Source: an uncultured Acetobacteraceae bacterium (lineage in GTDB: Bacteria > Pseudomonadota > Alphaproteobacteria > Acetobacterales > Acetobacteraceae). Taken from it: DNA of 64,000 bases. The notes under the pieces are model-generated. The model was not told the origin of the DNA, did not search any database, and saw only the letters and a list, made by a program, of their open reading frames with translations. The DNA lies in contig CAMKWS010000001.1 of the NCBI GenBank assembly GCA_946476985.1, forward strand, positions 186,001 through 250,000, given 5' to 3'. Every line of letters starts with the position of its first letter. Positions within the stretch are counted from its first letter, which is position 1. Made by a program: the position numbers and the translations under genes. Below, piece after piece: positions 52,366 to 61,242 of the stretch.

Positions 52366-53137
52366 CAAACTTCCCTTTCTGCCGTTCCAAACTTTCAAAC
52401 AACGTTACTCGAGCTGCTACAAGAATATCTACTGAAATGCAATTATTCTCAAGTAGAACCTTCGTACAAGCCTCCGCTGTGGCTCCCGTTGTTAATATAT
52501 CATCAACCAACACAACATGTCGGCCTTGTAGCTTTTCACGATAACGAGAATTCAGCACCATCACATCATGCACCTGCTTTCTTCGCCCACCGCGTGTTAA
52601 ACGAGCCAATGGATGCGTACTCCGCTTACGCCGTAAGGCGTTAGGATAACATTCCCGCCCTGTGAGACGGCTCAAAACATTCACTAAAAGAGCTGCCTGA
52701 TTATAACCACGCCGCCATAAACGTGACCTATGTATTGGCACAGGAACTAGAACAACGTCGTCCCGTAAAATATCTTTTCCCGCCTGCACCATAAACCACG
52801 CCAGAATATCCGCATATTCTGTCCGTCCACCATATTTCAGGCCTAACACAAGCTGCCGAGCTTGCTCCTCATAAACAAACGCTGCACGCCCTTTTTGCCA
52901 TAATGGCCCCGTCTGCCGACACTCCAAGCATAATCCATCTGCTTCGCTATGTTCTGTACTTGCAAATGGTACCGCACAAGCATCGCAAAAAGGCGCGTTC
53001 ACAAAACGGAGCCCTGCATAACAACGAGCACAAAGCCGCCCGCCGCCTTCAGCGATTTCCTCACCACAAGAGGCGCAACCTGCAGGAATAATAAAATATA
53101 AAAAATGCCGGCTAAGATGGACTAAAAAATGCCTCAC
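52358..53137 (-). CDS. ComF-family double zinc ribbon phosphoribosyltransferase-like protein
   Basis: ComF proteins are PRTase-fold proteins linked to DNA uptake in competent bacteria; many non-competent bacteria also carry one. The frame is open to 53242, but GTG 53137 gives a 259-residue product whose start (RHFLVHLSRHFLYFIIPAGCASCG) fits the family. A cysteine-rich part follows: CASC, CARC, CDAC and CLEC at about 20-73, four zinc-binding pairs. The PRPP loop is VVLVDDILTTGAT near 213-225, and VPVPIHRSRLWRRGYNQA near 139-156 is the conserved block. It lies between the phosphohexomutase and grxC genes. Confidence 0.88.
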   Translation of the reverse strand: MRHFLVHLSRHFLYFIIPAGCASCGEEIAEGGGRLCARCYAGLRFVNAPFCDACAVPFASTEHSEADGLCLECRQTGPLWQKGRAAFVYEEQARQLVLGLKYGGRTEYADILAWFMVQAGKDILRDDVVLVPVPIHRSRLWRRGYNQAALLVNVLSRLTGRECYPNALRRKRSTHPLARLTRGGRRKQVHDVMVLNSRYREKLQGRHVVLVDDILTTGATAEACTKVLLENNCISVDILVAARVTLFESLERQKGKFDA

Positions 53138-53186
53138 CTTAGCCAGCTTTCCAACTAGTATATGCCCTGAAATACGACTGGGTTCC

Positions 53187-54596
53187 TTAATGCCCGGCTG
53201 CAGCAGAGTCAAAATCAGGTGCAGAAAGCCCCGAGGCCTCAAGCTGGGCTACAAATGCAGCTTTCAACCGTGCCATCCCCTCATGCGTATTCGCTTCAAT
53301 ACGCCCTACTAACACAGCCTGCGTATTAGAAGCCCGCAAAAGCCACCAACCATCTTCTGTCCGAACACGCACTCCATCGACAGAAGAGACATCTGCGCCA
53401 TCTTCCTTTAATCGCTCTGCGACTTCCTGAATAACATCAAACTTACGAACATCATCACAAGGGAAGCGCAACTCAGGCGTGTTTATCATCTGCGGAAGCG
53501 CTTCACGCATCTCCGACAATGTCCCCGGCAAACGAGCCACAATACCTAATACCCGCACCGCTCCATAAAGAGCATCATCAAAGCCGTACCATTTGTCAGC
53601 AAAGAAAATATGCCCTGACATTTCACCTGCTAACGGAGAAGCTGTCTCAGCCATCTTGCTTTTAATGAGGGAATGCCCCGTTCGCCACATAAGTGGCTCC
53701 CCACCGGCTTTTTTCACCTCATCAAAGAGAACTTGGCTTGCTTTTACATCCGCAATAATGGTCGCACCCGGATGGTTCTTCAGCACATCACGTGCAAGAA
53801 GAACAAGTATCTGATCCCCCCACAGGATGCCACCTTTCCCATCCACGATACCAACACGATCCGCGTCACCATCAAAGGCAACTCCGATATCGGCCTCCTG
53901 CTTACGTACTTCGGCAATCAAATCTTGCAAATTGCACTCAACAGTTGGGTCTGGATGATGATTAGGGAATGTACCATCAATTTCAGGATACAGGACCGTA
54001 TGCTCTCCTGGCAGACGCTTCACAAGACGCATAAGTACGTCACCAGCGGCGGAATTACCATTATCCCACACCACCTTAAGAGGCCTTTGCCCATCATAAT
54101 CCTGAACAAGACGCTCTATATAGGCTTCCGCAGGATTAATATCTTCAATCTCACCCTGCGCTTGAGGAACCACATCTCCGGTTGAAGCAAGCCTTCCTAT
54201 TTCACGAATCTGCTCGCCAAAGAAAGGCTTACCCTTCATCATCATTTTAAAGCCATTATGGTCTGGCGGGTTGTGGCTCCCCGTAACCATAATCGCCCCA
54301 TCTGCTTCACCCGTAACAGCTGCATAATACAGCATAGGAGTCGGCCCTCGCCCGACACGGCGTACCGTTGCTCCGGAGTCCACAGCTCCCTTTACGAGAG
54401 CCTCTTCTAATGCAGAGGAAGAAACACGGCCGTCATACCCAACAGTTACGACTTTTCCACCATTGCGTATAACTATAGTCGCAAAAACACGCCCTAAAGC
54501 GTAAGCATCCTCTGGATGTAATGTTTTGCCAACAATCCCACGGATATCATATTCGCGAAGGCTTGTTGGTTCAAAATCGTGCTTAAACTCAGCCAT
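53187..54596 (-). CDS. Phosphomannomutase/phosphoglucomutase
   Basis: This alpha-D-phosphohexomutase interconverts hexose 1- and 6-phosphates for surface polysaccharides and nucleotide sugars. From ATG 54596 (GAGGA eight bases upstream) it has 469 residues. The phosphoserine is S107 in MVTGSHNPP. Metal-binding FDGDADRVG lies near 242-250, the sugar-binding GEMSGHIFF near 325-333, and phosphate-contact residues RASNTQ near 424-429. A TTG at 54611 could start it earlier, overlapping galU. The family includes AlgC/PgmG dual-specificity enzymes. It directly follows galU, which would use its glucose-1-phosphate product. Confidence 0.92.
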   Translation of the reverse strand: MAEFKHDFEPTSLREYDIRGIVGKTLHPEDAYALGRVFATIVIRNGGKVVTVGYDGRVSSSALEEALVKGAVDSGATVRRVGRGPTPMLYYAAVTGEADGAIMVTGSHNPPDHNGFKMMMKGKPFFGEQIREIGRLASTGDVVPQAQGEIEDINPAEAYIERLVQDYDGQRPLKVVWDNGNSAAGDVLMRLVKRLPGEHTVLYPEIDGTFPNHHPDPTVECNLQDLIAEVRKQEADIGVAFDGDADRVGIVDGKGGILWGDQILVLLARDVLKNHPGATIIADVKASQVLFDEVKKAGGEPLMWRTGHSLIKSKMAETASPLAGEMSGHIFFADKWYGFDDALYGAVRVLGIVARLPGTLSEMREALPQMINTPELRFPCDDVRKFDVIQEVAERLKEDGADVSSVDGVRVRTEDGWWLLRASNTQAVLVGRIEANTHEGMARLKAAFVAQLEASGLSAPDFDSAAAGH

Positions 54597-54607
54597 GTCC
54601 ATTATCC

Positions 54608-55477
54608 TCAAATATATTTCTTCAGAAAAGCACGGACATCTTGGCCGAGATCTTCCCGGTCCACCGCCATAGCAATCTGCGCTTCAAGGAACCCGAGCTT
54701 ACTGCCACAATCAAAGCGTGTGCCTTCATAGCGTAACCCGTGGAATGGCACCTTCCCAATTAACTCAGCCATCGCATCCGTCAATTGAACTTCCCCACCA
54801 ACGCCTTGTTTTAAATGTGAGAGAGGCTCCAGAACGTCAGCGGTGAGAATATAACGACCAATAATCGCAAGGTTAGAGGGAGCATCCGCAGGAGCTGGCT
54901 TTTCCACCAGGCCTTTAACCTCAACTCGCTTTCCATCATCCTCGCCAGGTAGCAGCACGCCATAACGATCTGTCCATTCAGGCGGCACCTCATTTACAGC
55001 CAACACATTCCCACCTGTCTGACGATAGACATCTGCTAACTGCGCTATACAGCTACGGCCACCCTTAACAATGTCATCAGGCAAAAGAATCGCAAACGGG
55101 TCAGTGCCGATAAAATTACGCGCGCACCAAATAGCATGCCCAAGCCCAAGAGGATTCTGCTGCCGCACAGCGACAAGAGAGCCCGCCTCTACACTGCTGC
55201 TTTCTAGTGCTTCAATTGCAGACACTTTGTTACGCCCACGCAAAGTAGCTTCTAATTCGTAAGCAACATCAAAATAATCAATTAAGTTATCTTTTCCGCG
55301 TGCCGTTATGAGGCAAAATTCCTCAATGCCTGCAGCACGAGCCTCATCAATAGCGTACTGAATCAATGGCTTATCAACCACTGGCAGCATCTCTTTGGGC
55401 ATAGCCTTAGTTGCTGGCAAAAAACGTGTACCTAAACCTGCAACAGGCAAAACAGCTTTCTTCAATGGCTTAATCAT
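54608..55477 (-). CDS. galU: UTP-glucose-1-phosphate uridylyltransferase
   Basis: GalU makes UDP-glucose from UTP and glucose-1-phosphate for polysaccharides and glycolipids. The 289-residue protein has the nucleotidyltransferase start VLPVAGLGTRFLPATKAMPKEMLPVVDKP at about residues 9-37, then GLGHAIWCARNFIG near 110-123 and LLPDDIVKGG near 129-138, with VEKPAP near 192-197. It is complete and of normal length. AGAGAG precedes ATG 55477 by a few bases. It heads the minus-strand group galU, phosphohexomutase, comF, grxC, DUF2147. The upstream 55478-55705 is non-coding and AT-rich, with no box I can assign. Confidence 0.95.
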   Translation of the reverse strand: MIKPLKKAVLPVAGLGTRFLPATKAMPKEMLPVVDKPLIQYAIDEARAAGIEEFCLITARGKDNLIDYFDVAYELEATLRGRNKVSAIEALESSSVEAGSLVAVRQQNPLGLGHAIWCARNFIGTDPFAILLPDDIVKGGRSCIAQLADVYRQTGGNVLAVNEVPPEWTDRYGVLLPGEDDGKRVEVKGLVEKPAPADAPSNLAIIGRYILTADVLEPLSHLKQGVGGEVQLTDAMAELIGKVPFHGLRYEGTRFDCGSKLGFLEAQIAMAVDREDLGQDVRAFLKKYI

Positions 55478-55705
55478 TTGAGCTCTCTTTCAATCTACAA
55501 CCCAAGACGCAAGCGCTACCAGATGACGCTTAATTAATAGCCCTTCATCCACGTTTAAGAGAACGACTACCTTGTATAAGAATATGCTGGAAACATAAAA
55601 TAAGCGTGCACAACACACCACCCCTCACCAGAAAAAAACGAAGGGCTAACACTCTTTTGTAATATTTGGGAATACTATGGTCCATGATGATTGGAACCAA
55701 CAATT

Positions 55706-55734
55706 CCATGCTTCATCTTCCTAAAGAAGCATGG
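55706..55734. repeat. Inverted repeat touching the tRNA-Leu 3' end
   Basis: CCATGCTTC (55706-55714) and GAAGCATGG (55726-55734) form a perfect 9-base stem with an 11-base loop; the right arm includes the tRNA's CCA end (on the minus strand). No T run follows, so a standard terminator is not evident. It may be a 3' processing hairpin, or a remnant of an attachment site, which is less likely. Confidence 0.45.
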
Positions 55735-55818
55735 TGCGGCCGAGAAGACTCGAACTTCCACGGGGTTATCCCCCACAAGCACCTCAAGCTTGCGCGTCTA
55801 CCATTCCGCCACGGCCGC
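55732..55818 (-). tRNA. tRNA-Leu (anticodon GAG)
   Basis: Read on the minus strand this is an 87-base class II tRNA. The acceptor stem is GCGGCCG/CGGCCGC, with discriminator A and encoded CCA. The anticodon stem is CAAGC/GCTTG with loop TTGAGGT, so the anticodon is GAG. A long variable arm (TGTGGGGGATAACCCCGT) and a T-arm with GTTCGAGTC are present. The long variable arm and the A73 discriminator are those of tRNA-Leu. Confidence 0.93.
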
Positions 55819-55910
55819 CCCGTGACTAACGATCAACTTTTCCTTAATTCAGGCGTGACCGTCTCGGTGAAATGGCCTATAGCCCATGCAGACAAAGAGG
55901 GCAATGGTTC

Positions 55911-56606
55911 ATGACGCAGTTTTGTAAAGAAATTATTTGGCAGTGCGATAAAACCTCCAGTTCTTACCCCGATGCACTGGATTTTATGCAAAATTATGTT
56001 GCTGCCATTCATCGTAAAGAAACGCCACAACGCATTTGGCTCACAGAACACCCCCCCCTCTATACGGCAGGGACCTCAGCTAAGAGTGAAGACCTCTTAA
56101 ACCCTCAAAATTACCCTACATATGATGCCGGACGCGGCGGCCAATGGACATATCATGGCCCCGGACAGCGCTTAGCTTATGTGATGCTTGACCTCACACA
56201 GCCGCCTAGCCCTTTACCCGCACGTGATATTCGCGCCTTTGTGCAAATGCTCGAAAAATGGCTCATCACTACACTTAGCTATATGAATATTGAAGGATTC
56301 ACACGTGAAGGCCGCATTGGCGTATGGTGCATTGATCCACACACAAAGGCAGAAGCTAAAATTGCGGCATTAGGAATTCGCATCAGCCGATGGGTGAGCT
56401 GGCATGGGATTTCCCTTAATGTCACCCCCAACCTTGAAGATTTTGGAGGTATTATCCCCTGCGGGATTAGAGAATATGGCGTTACCAGCCTCCAACGCTT
56501 TAACCCACATATAACGATGGAAGATGCCGACCAAGCTCTTTTAAAGGGATGGACCGACATATTCGGCCCTACCTTGCCCTCGTCTGCACTTACTCAGGTA
56601 GAATAA
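55911..56606 (+). CDS. lipB: Octanoyltransferase
   Basis: LipB moves octanoate from acyl carrier protein to lipoyl-dependent proteins. The 231-residue product from ATG 55911 (GAGGG about 10 bases upstream) has [12 protein letters not shown] near residues 75-86. The catalytic pair is Lys150 in [21 protein letters not shown] and Cys184 in GIIPCGI; both are intact. A frame to 55872 exists upstream but lacks support. Its last 17 bases overlap the tail of the convergent LolA-like gene. The tRNA-Leu gene lies upstream on the other strand, so the lipB promoter must lie within 55819-55910. Confidence 0.95.
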   Translation: MTQFCKEIIWQCDKTSSSYPDALDFMQNYVAAIHRKETPQRIWLTEHPPLYTAGTSAKSEDLLNPQNYPTYDAGRGGQWTYHGPGQRLAYVMLDLTQPPSPLPARDIRAFVQMLEKWLITTLSYMNIEGFTREGRIGVWCIDPHTKAEAKIAALGIRISRWVSWHGISLNVTPNLEDFGGIIPCGIREYGVTSLQRFNPHITMEDADQALLKGWTDIFGPTLPSSALTQVE

Positions 56607-57240
56607 AGCTTCCATCTGGTACGGGCACATTTTCCTGCACATCAAAAAATGACAGCCCAAAATGATGGCGGCGTGCATCCACCCCCTGCATTCCCACGAG
56701 GGATAGTTTCCCTCCAATATCGGAGAACTGGAGTGTTAATAAGCCTTGGGAAGGATTGTTTGCTTCAGCCAAAGAGACTTGCAACGATTCGGCACCACGC
56801 GCCACATTCGTGACCTGCACTTCCTTACTAAAACTAATAGGATGCCTTAGGAGAAGGCCCAATGGATTGCGCTTAAGCGAAATATGCGTGACAGATCCTG
56901 TTTCCGAATCACGTAAAACTAACTTTCCATTCAAAGCTACAGCGTGCAAAGAACGTGGTACGTCATACACCATTTCAAATTTCTCAGGTGCATAAAGGAA
57001 TATTCCATCACCCTGCTGCTGAGCAGGGCCGTCTTGTGCAAAATGCGCCTGCAATGTCACTAACCCATTAAGATATACCTCGACCCGGTGAATATCCTTT
57101 TGGTCTGCTATCGCAAGCTGATTATATCCACTCGTAGCACACGCAGAGAGCCCTATAGCTGATGCCACAGCTAGCCCCGCCCCTGCGACAATCCCTGCAA
57201 GACGTTGTCTTGTAGTTTTCATTCCGACACCCATCATCAT
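56590..57240 (-). CDS. LolA-fold lipoprotein (second LolA-like protein)
   Basis: This 216-residue protein has a signal with lipobox LSAC (cysteine at residue 34 from ATG 57240, or 28 from ATG 57222). A LolA-like domain follows: [16 protein letters not shown] near 53-68, [19 protein letters not shown] near 74-92, [11 protein letters not shown] near 98-108 and [10 protein letters not shown] near 121-130, closely paralleling LolA at 6191. Unlike LolA it should be membrane-anchored. LolB is the anchored partner in gammaproteobacteria; this could serve a LolB-like role, but the sequence looks more like LolA. The ATG overlaps the bolA stop (ATGA), and the 3' end overlaps lipB. Confidence 0.82.
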   Translation of the reverse strand: MMMGVGMKTTRQRLAGIVAGAGLAVASAIGLSACATSGYNQLAIADQKDIHRVEVYLNGLVTLQAHFAQDGPAQQQGDGIFLYAPEKFEMVYDVPRSLHAVALNGKLVLRDSETGSVTHISLKRNPLGLLLRHPISFSKEVQVTNVARGAESLQVSLAEANNPSQGLLTLQFSDIGGKLSLVGMQGVDARRHHFGLSFFDVQENVPVPDGSFILPE

Positions 57241-57536
57241 GATTTATCTTCTCCCTTCAGAGAGAGAGATAAAGCATGTAAGCCTGCTTTAAATTCAGTT
57301 GCCAGAATATCATGAACCAACCTATGCCGCGCTAACGGGCGCATCCCGTCAAATAACTTACTAACAATAGAAAGGCGATAATGCGTCTCGCCTACCTGCT
57401 GCGGGCCACGAGCATCCTGTTGCAAGCTACGCGCATGAGCATGGTGACTATGCCGTGCACTTTCATCATGAATCTCCAGTACCGAAGGACTTAACGCCTC
57501 TTCTAGTAAGATCTTCATTCGCTCAGCTCGACTCAT
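57237..57536 (-). CDS. BolA-family protein
   Basis: This 99-residue protein is of the BolA type, which pairs with monothiol glutaredoxins in iron-sulfur cluster handling. The conserved segments are LEIHDESARHSHHAHA near residues 20-35, ETHYRLSIVSKLFDGMRPLARHRLVHDIL near 49-77, and LHALSLSLKG near 86-95. The histidine in the R-H-R block is the usual cluster ligand. It is divergent from the J-domain gene and overlaps the LolA-like gene by ATGA. BolA next to a J-domain protein and cobS is common in alphaproteobacteria. Confidence 0.92.
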   Translation of the reverse strand: MSRAERMKILLEEALSPSVLEIHDESARHSHHAHARSLQQDARGPQQVGETHYRLSIVSKLFDGMRPLARHRLVHDILATEFKAGLHALSLSLKGEDKS

Positions 57537-57659
57537 AAGATTTCTTTCAACATATGCTTCAGTAATAGGAGCAACAAACGTCTCTTATAACAAGAATCTT
57601 TCTCACTTTGTTAAATGGATGCTTGCATCAACCCCGAACCTCTCCCCATATCGTCCATT

Positions 57660-58265
57660 ATGCAACGTAAAACGTTCAAACATAGAGCCTTCGACCCAGA
57701 CCCCGATGCTCCACAGCAATGCTGTGATCATCCGGAATGTGATCTCCCCGCCGGTTATCGTGCCCCACGAGGACGAGATAACCTACGCAGCTATTATTGG
57801 TTCTGCCTAGAGCATGTTCGTCAATATAATGCGAATTGGGACTATTACCGCGGCATGACCCCCGGACAAATTGAAAGCCATCTACGTGCAGATGTCTCAT
57901 GGCAGCGCCCCTCTTGGAAGATGGGGAGCAGTACGAGTGATTCTTCTAAAAAATCTTTCACAATTGATGATCTGCACGACCCACTCGATATTCTACGTGG
58001 CCGCAAGGGGCGAACAGACCACAAGGCAGAGACTCGTAAAGCAGCGCCCGAATCCCTACGCCAGCCCCTCGCACAGCTCAACCTAGACTGGCCCACCACA
58101 ATAGAGGTGGTAAAAACACGTTATCGCGTACTGGCGCGTCGCTATCACCCTGACACTAATCAAGATGACCCTAAAGCCGAAGAACGCTTTAAAGTTATCG
58201 GGACAGCCTACACAGCTCTCAAAGAATATTTTACCAATGACCAGGCAGATCATGAGGTAAATTAA
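57660..58265 (+). CDS. J-domain protein with N-terminal zinc-type motif
   Basis: This 201-residue protein (ATG 57660; an ATG at 57615 would add 15 residues) has two parts. The N-terminal region has CCDHPECDLPAGYRAPRGR near 20-38 and YYWFCLEHVRQYNANWDYYRGM near 45-66, with Cys and His spaced for metal binding. The C-terminal J domain, near 134-190, carries the HPD motif in RRYHPDTNQDD and calls DnaK. It precedes cobS and is opposite bolA. The combination is conserved beside cobS in alphaproteobacteria, so a chaperone role for CobS/CobT or for iron-sulfur proteins is possible but unproven. Confidence 0.86.
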   Translation: MQRKTFKHRAFDPDPDAPQQCCDHPECDLPAGYRAPRGRDNLRSYYWFCLEHVRQYNANWDYYRGMTPGQIESHLRADVSWQRPSWKMGSSTSDSSKKSFTIDDLHDPLDILRGRKGRTDHKAETRKAAPESLRQPLAQLNLDWPTTIEVVKTRYRVLARRYHPDTNQDDPKAEERFKVIGTAYTALKEYFTNDQADHEVN

Positions 58266-58391
58266 TCATTGGTTAAATGTCTATTTGCTCTTTTGAGGCA
58301 GATGGTTGCATAATAGTACCAACAAGGTCCACAATAACCAGAACGACTTATCAGTCTTTTAGTATATTCCCTCTCTAGCAGGAGTTCCGAT

Positions 58392-59360
58392 ATGACCCTC
58401 TCGACAACACACTCCCTCGCCGAGACCCTTCCTCAGACTCCTGATAGCCTAAAATCAGCACGGGACCTCTTTGGCCTCGACCTTGATATTGAAGTGCCCG
58501 TTTGGTCCAAAAGAACAAGCTACGTTCCTGAAATCGATTCAACATATCGATTTGATAAAGATACAACACGCGCCATCCTGGCTGGCTTTATGCATAACCG
58601 GCGTGTTCTTGTTCAGGGATTCCATGGCACAGGTAAATCCTCCCATATTGACCAAGTAGCCGCCCGTTTGAACTGGCCATGTGTCCGTATCAATCTCGAT
58701 AGTCACATTTCCCGTATTGACCTCATCGGTAAAGACGCCATTACCCTTAAAGACGGCAAACAAGTTACCGAATTTAAAGAAGGGCTCCTCCCCTGGTGCC
58801 TCCAAAATCCATGCAGCCTCATTTTTGATGAATATGACGCTGGCCGCCCGGACGTTATGTTCGTCATCCAACGCGTACTTGAAGCCAGCGGAGCCCTCAC
58901 CCTGCTGGACCAGAACCGTGTAATCCAACCGCACCCATCTTTCCGTCTCTTTGCGACTGCAAATACTGTAGGCTTGGGGGATACAACAGGACTTTATCAC
59001 GGCACTCAGCAAATTAACCAAGGGCAGATGGACCGCTGGAATATTGTCGCCTCGTTGAACTATCTCCCTGCCGAACAAGAATGCAGCATCATTAAAGCCA
59101 AAATGGGAGATCACTTTAATGATGAACTCATTGGCCAAATGGTGACATTAGCCAATCTCAGCCGTGCAGGGTTTATGAATGGTGATATCTCCACCGTCAT
59201 CTCCCCTCGTACCGTGCTCTCTTGGGCTGAAAATATCACCATCTTTTCTGATGTCGCTTTTGCGTTCCGCCTTAGTTTCCTTAACAAATGTGATGAGGCT
59301 GAGCGCAGCATTGTCGCAGAATATTACCAACGCTGCTTTAATGAATCTCCTCTAGGCTAA
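58392..59360 (+). CDS. cobS: CobS-like AAA+ ATPase (cobaltochelatase small subunit)
   Basis: CobS is the AAA+ ATPase of the aerobic cobaltochelatase that inserts cobalt into hydrogenobyrinic diamide with CobN and CobT. The 322-residue product has Walker [10 protein letters not shown] near residues 76-84 and Walker [17 protein letters not shown] near 136-151. Sensor and arginine regions follow with [31 protein letters not shown] near 179-209. AGGAG lies 8 bases before ATG 58392. cobT follows 6 bases later. cobN is not in the window, so use of the pair for cobalt insertion rests on family knowledge. Length is normal (about 320-330). Confidence 0.92.
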   Translation: MTLSTTHSLAETLPQTPDSLKSARDLFGLDLDIEVPVWSKRTSYVPEIDSTYRFDKDTTRAILAGFMHNRRVLVQGFHGTGKSSHIDQVAARLNWPCVRINLDSHISRIDLIGKDAITLKDGKQVTEFKEGLLPWCLQNPCSLIFDEYDAGRPDVMFVIQRVLEASGALTLLDQNRVIQPHPSFRLFATANTVGLGDTTGLYHGTQQINQGQMDRWNIVASLNYLPAEQECSIIKAKMGDHFNDELIGQMVTLANLSRAGFMNGDISTVISPRTVLSWAENITIFSDVAFAFRLSFLNKCDEAERSIVAEYYQRCFNESPLG

Positions 59361-59366
59361 TTCATT

Positions 59367-61187
59367 ATGTCTGACGCACATGAATTATTCCGCAAGGCAA
59401 CCTTTGCGACACAACGTGCGCTAAGCGGTCAAAAAGAGATTGTCATGACCCCCGCTCTTGCCTCGCTAGAGCGAACATCTCTGACATCTGAGGATATGAC
59501 CTATATTCGTGGGGCGACAGATGCCGCCGCTCTACATCAAAAACATCATGATCCTCAAAAACGTGTCACCATTACAGATGCGCAAGCGCAGCTCATCACA
59601 GATGCTATGGAACAAGCACGTTGTGAGGTTTATGGCGCACGTTATATGGCCGGGGTGCAAGCCAACCTCCAAGATCATCTTGGCCGACGTCTAAAAGACC
59701 TTAATAGCGCCAGAATGATGGAGCAGGACGATATGCCTGCTCCCCTCGCACTGGAACTTCTGACAAGAGAAAGCCTCTCAGGCAAGCGCTTACCAGAGCA
59801 GATGACGGGCCCAGCCTTAGAACTCTGGCGGCAAGCCCTCAGCCCTCGTGCACGACAAGCCTTGCAAGACATGGCTTATGTGCAAGATGATCAATCGCGC
59901 TTTTACGAGGCCTCACAAAACTTCATCAATGCCTTCAAAATGCGTGAAGATGAAGTTGACGATAATTCAGACACTGAATCATCACGCACTGAAGATCAAA
60001 AATCCGGCGATGAAGCCGGCGAAGCCTCAACACCAGATCAACAAGGCCAAGAAGACGATAGCAGCAGCGCAGACGATGCTGAAGCTGCATTCCATGATGA
60101 AGCAGAAGACGCAGCTGGCTCAGAAGATTTATCCTCTGACGAGATGGAAGCCATCCTCACCGAAGGCGAAAATGGCTATGAGCGCCCTGCGGGCCCCACA
60201 GAAGAGCAAGAAAACACAAGCTCTTCTCAAAAAGATATGGGCGGATACCAAGCCTACACACAGGAATTCGACGAAGAAGTTCAAGCGAGTGAGCTATGCG
60301 ACCCCTCTGAGCTAGAACTCCTGCGTGATAAGCTGGATGAACAGCTCCAGCAGACGCAAGGCTTTGTCTCCCGTCTAGCACACCGCTTACAGCGTAAGCT
60401 CCTCGCGCAACAACAGCGTCGTTGGCATTTTGATCAAGAAGACGGTATTCTAGACGCAGCACGCCTGCCACGTATTATCAGCAACCCTTCCCTTCCTCTC
60501 TCCTACAAACAAGAAGGGAAAATTGATTTCCGTGACACAACAGTCACCTTGCTCATTGATAATTCGGGCTCCATGCGTGGCCGCCCTATCACTACAGCTG
60601 CTATCTGCGGGGATATACTCGCCCGTACATTAGAACGCTGCGGTATTAAAGTAGAAGTTCTCGGCTTTACAACTCGTACGTGGAAAGGGGGACAAAGTCG
60701 TGTACGGTGGAGCGAAGATGGCCGCCCGCCAGCACCCGGCCGGCTGAATGATCTTCGTCATATTATCTACAAACCAGCAGACCTCCCATGGCGACGCGCA
60801 AGGCGCAATATCGGCCTTATGCTTCGCGAAGGGCTCTTAAAAGAGAATATTGACGGTGAAGCCCTCCTATGGGCTTGGAAGCGCCTTAAGCATCGGCCGG
60901 AACACCGGCGTATTCTTATGGTCATTTCAGATGGCGCTCCCGTGGACGACAGTACATCATCAGCTAATGGACCAGAATATCTGGATGCACATCTCTACCG
61001 TGTCATTCATCAGCTTGAACAAGATAAATCGGGAGAGCTCTTAGCTATTGGCATAGGCCATGACGTGACCCGATATTACGCTAATAGTGTTACCATTAGT
61101 TCTGCGGACGATTTGGGGGACACAATGGTTGCACAGCTCACTACACTTTTTGCCCCACAAACACGCAAAGCGATGCAGAGAGGATAA
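59367..61187 (+). CDS. cobT: CobT-like VWA protein (cobaltochelatase subunit)
   Basis: CobT forms a complex with CobS in which the AAA+ ring drives the CobN chelatase. The 606-residue protein has an N-terminal helical domain. A strongly acidic, Asp/Glu/Ser-rich linker covers about residues 190-310 and is typical of CobT. The C-terminal VWA domain has its MIDAS motif IDNSGSM near 395-401. [20 protein letters not shown] residues follow near 430, with [11 protein letters not shown] near 519-529 and GIGHDV near 565-570. It is coupled to cobS with a 6-base gap. A base-composition or frame break is not seen. It ends 55 bases before an exported unknown. Confidence 0.92.
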   Translation: MSDAHELFRKATFATQRALSGQKEIVMTPALASLERTSLTSEDMTYIRGATDAAALHQKHHDPQKRVTITDAQAQLITDAMEQARCEVYGARYMAGVQANLQDHLGRRLKDLNSARMMEQDDMPAPLALELLTRESLSGKRLPEQMTGPALELWRQALSPRARQALQDMAYVQDDQSRFYEASQNFINAFKMREDEVDDNSDTESSRTEDQKSGDEAGEASTPDQQGQEDDSSSADDAEAAFHDEAEDAAGSEDLSSDEMEAILTEGENGYERPAGPTEEQENTSSSQKDMGGYQAYTQEFDEEVQASELCDPSELELLRDKLDEQLQQTQGFVSRLAHRLQRKLLAQQQRRWHFDQEDGILDAARLPRIISNPSLPLSYKQEGKIDFRDTTVTLLIDNSGSMRGRPITTAAICGDILARTLERCGIKVEVLGFTTRTWKGGQSRVRWSEDGRPPAPGRLNDLRHIIYKPADLPWRRARRNIGLMLREGLLKENIDGEALLWAWKRLKHRPEHRRILMVISDGAPVDDSTSSANGPEYLDAHLYRVIHQLEQDKSGELLAIGIGHDVTRYYANSVTISSADDLGDTMVAQLTTLFAPQTRKAMQRG

Positions 61188-61242
61188 TTTTCCTCTCTGC
61201 CCCATTGCCAGAAGAGCCACTCTCAGCCACTCTCCTCGCACT

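Noticed and set aside
59848..60315. Plus-strand frame of 155 codons within cobT in another phase
   Set aside because: It coincides with the acidic repeat region of cobT, whose biased codons open the other frames (Lys/Gln/Met-rich product).
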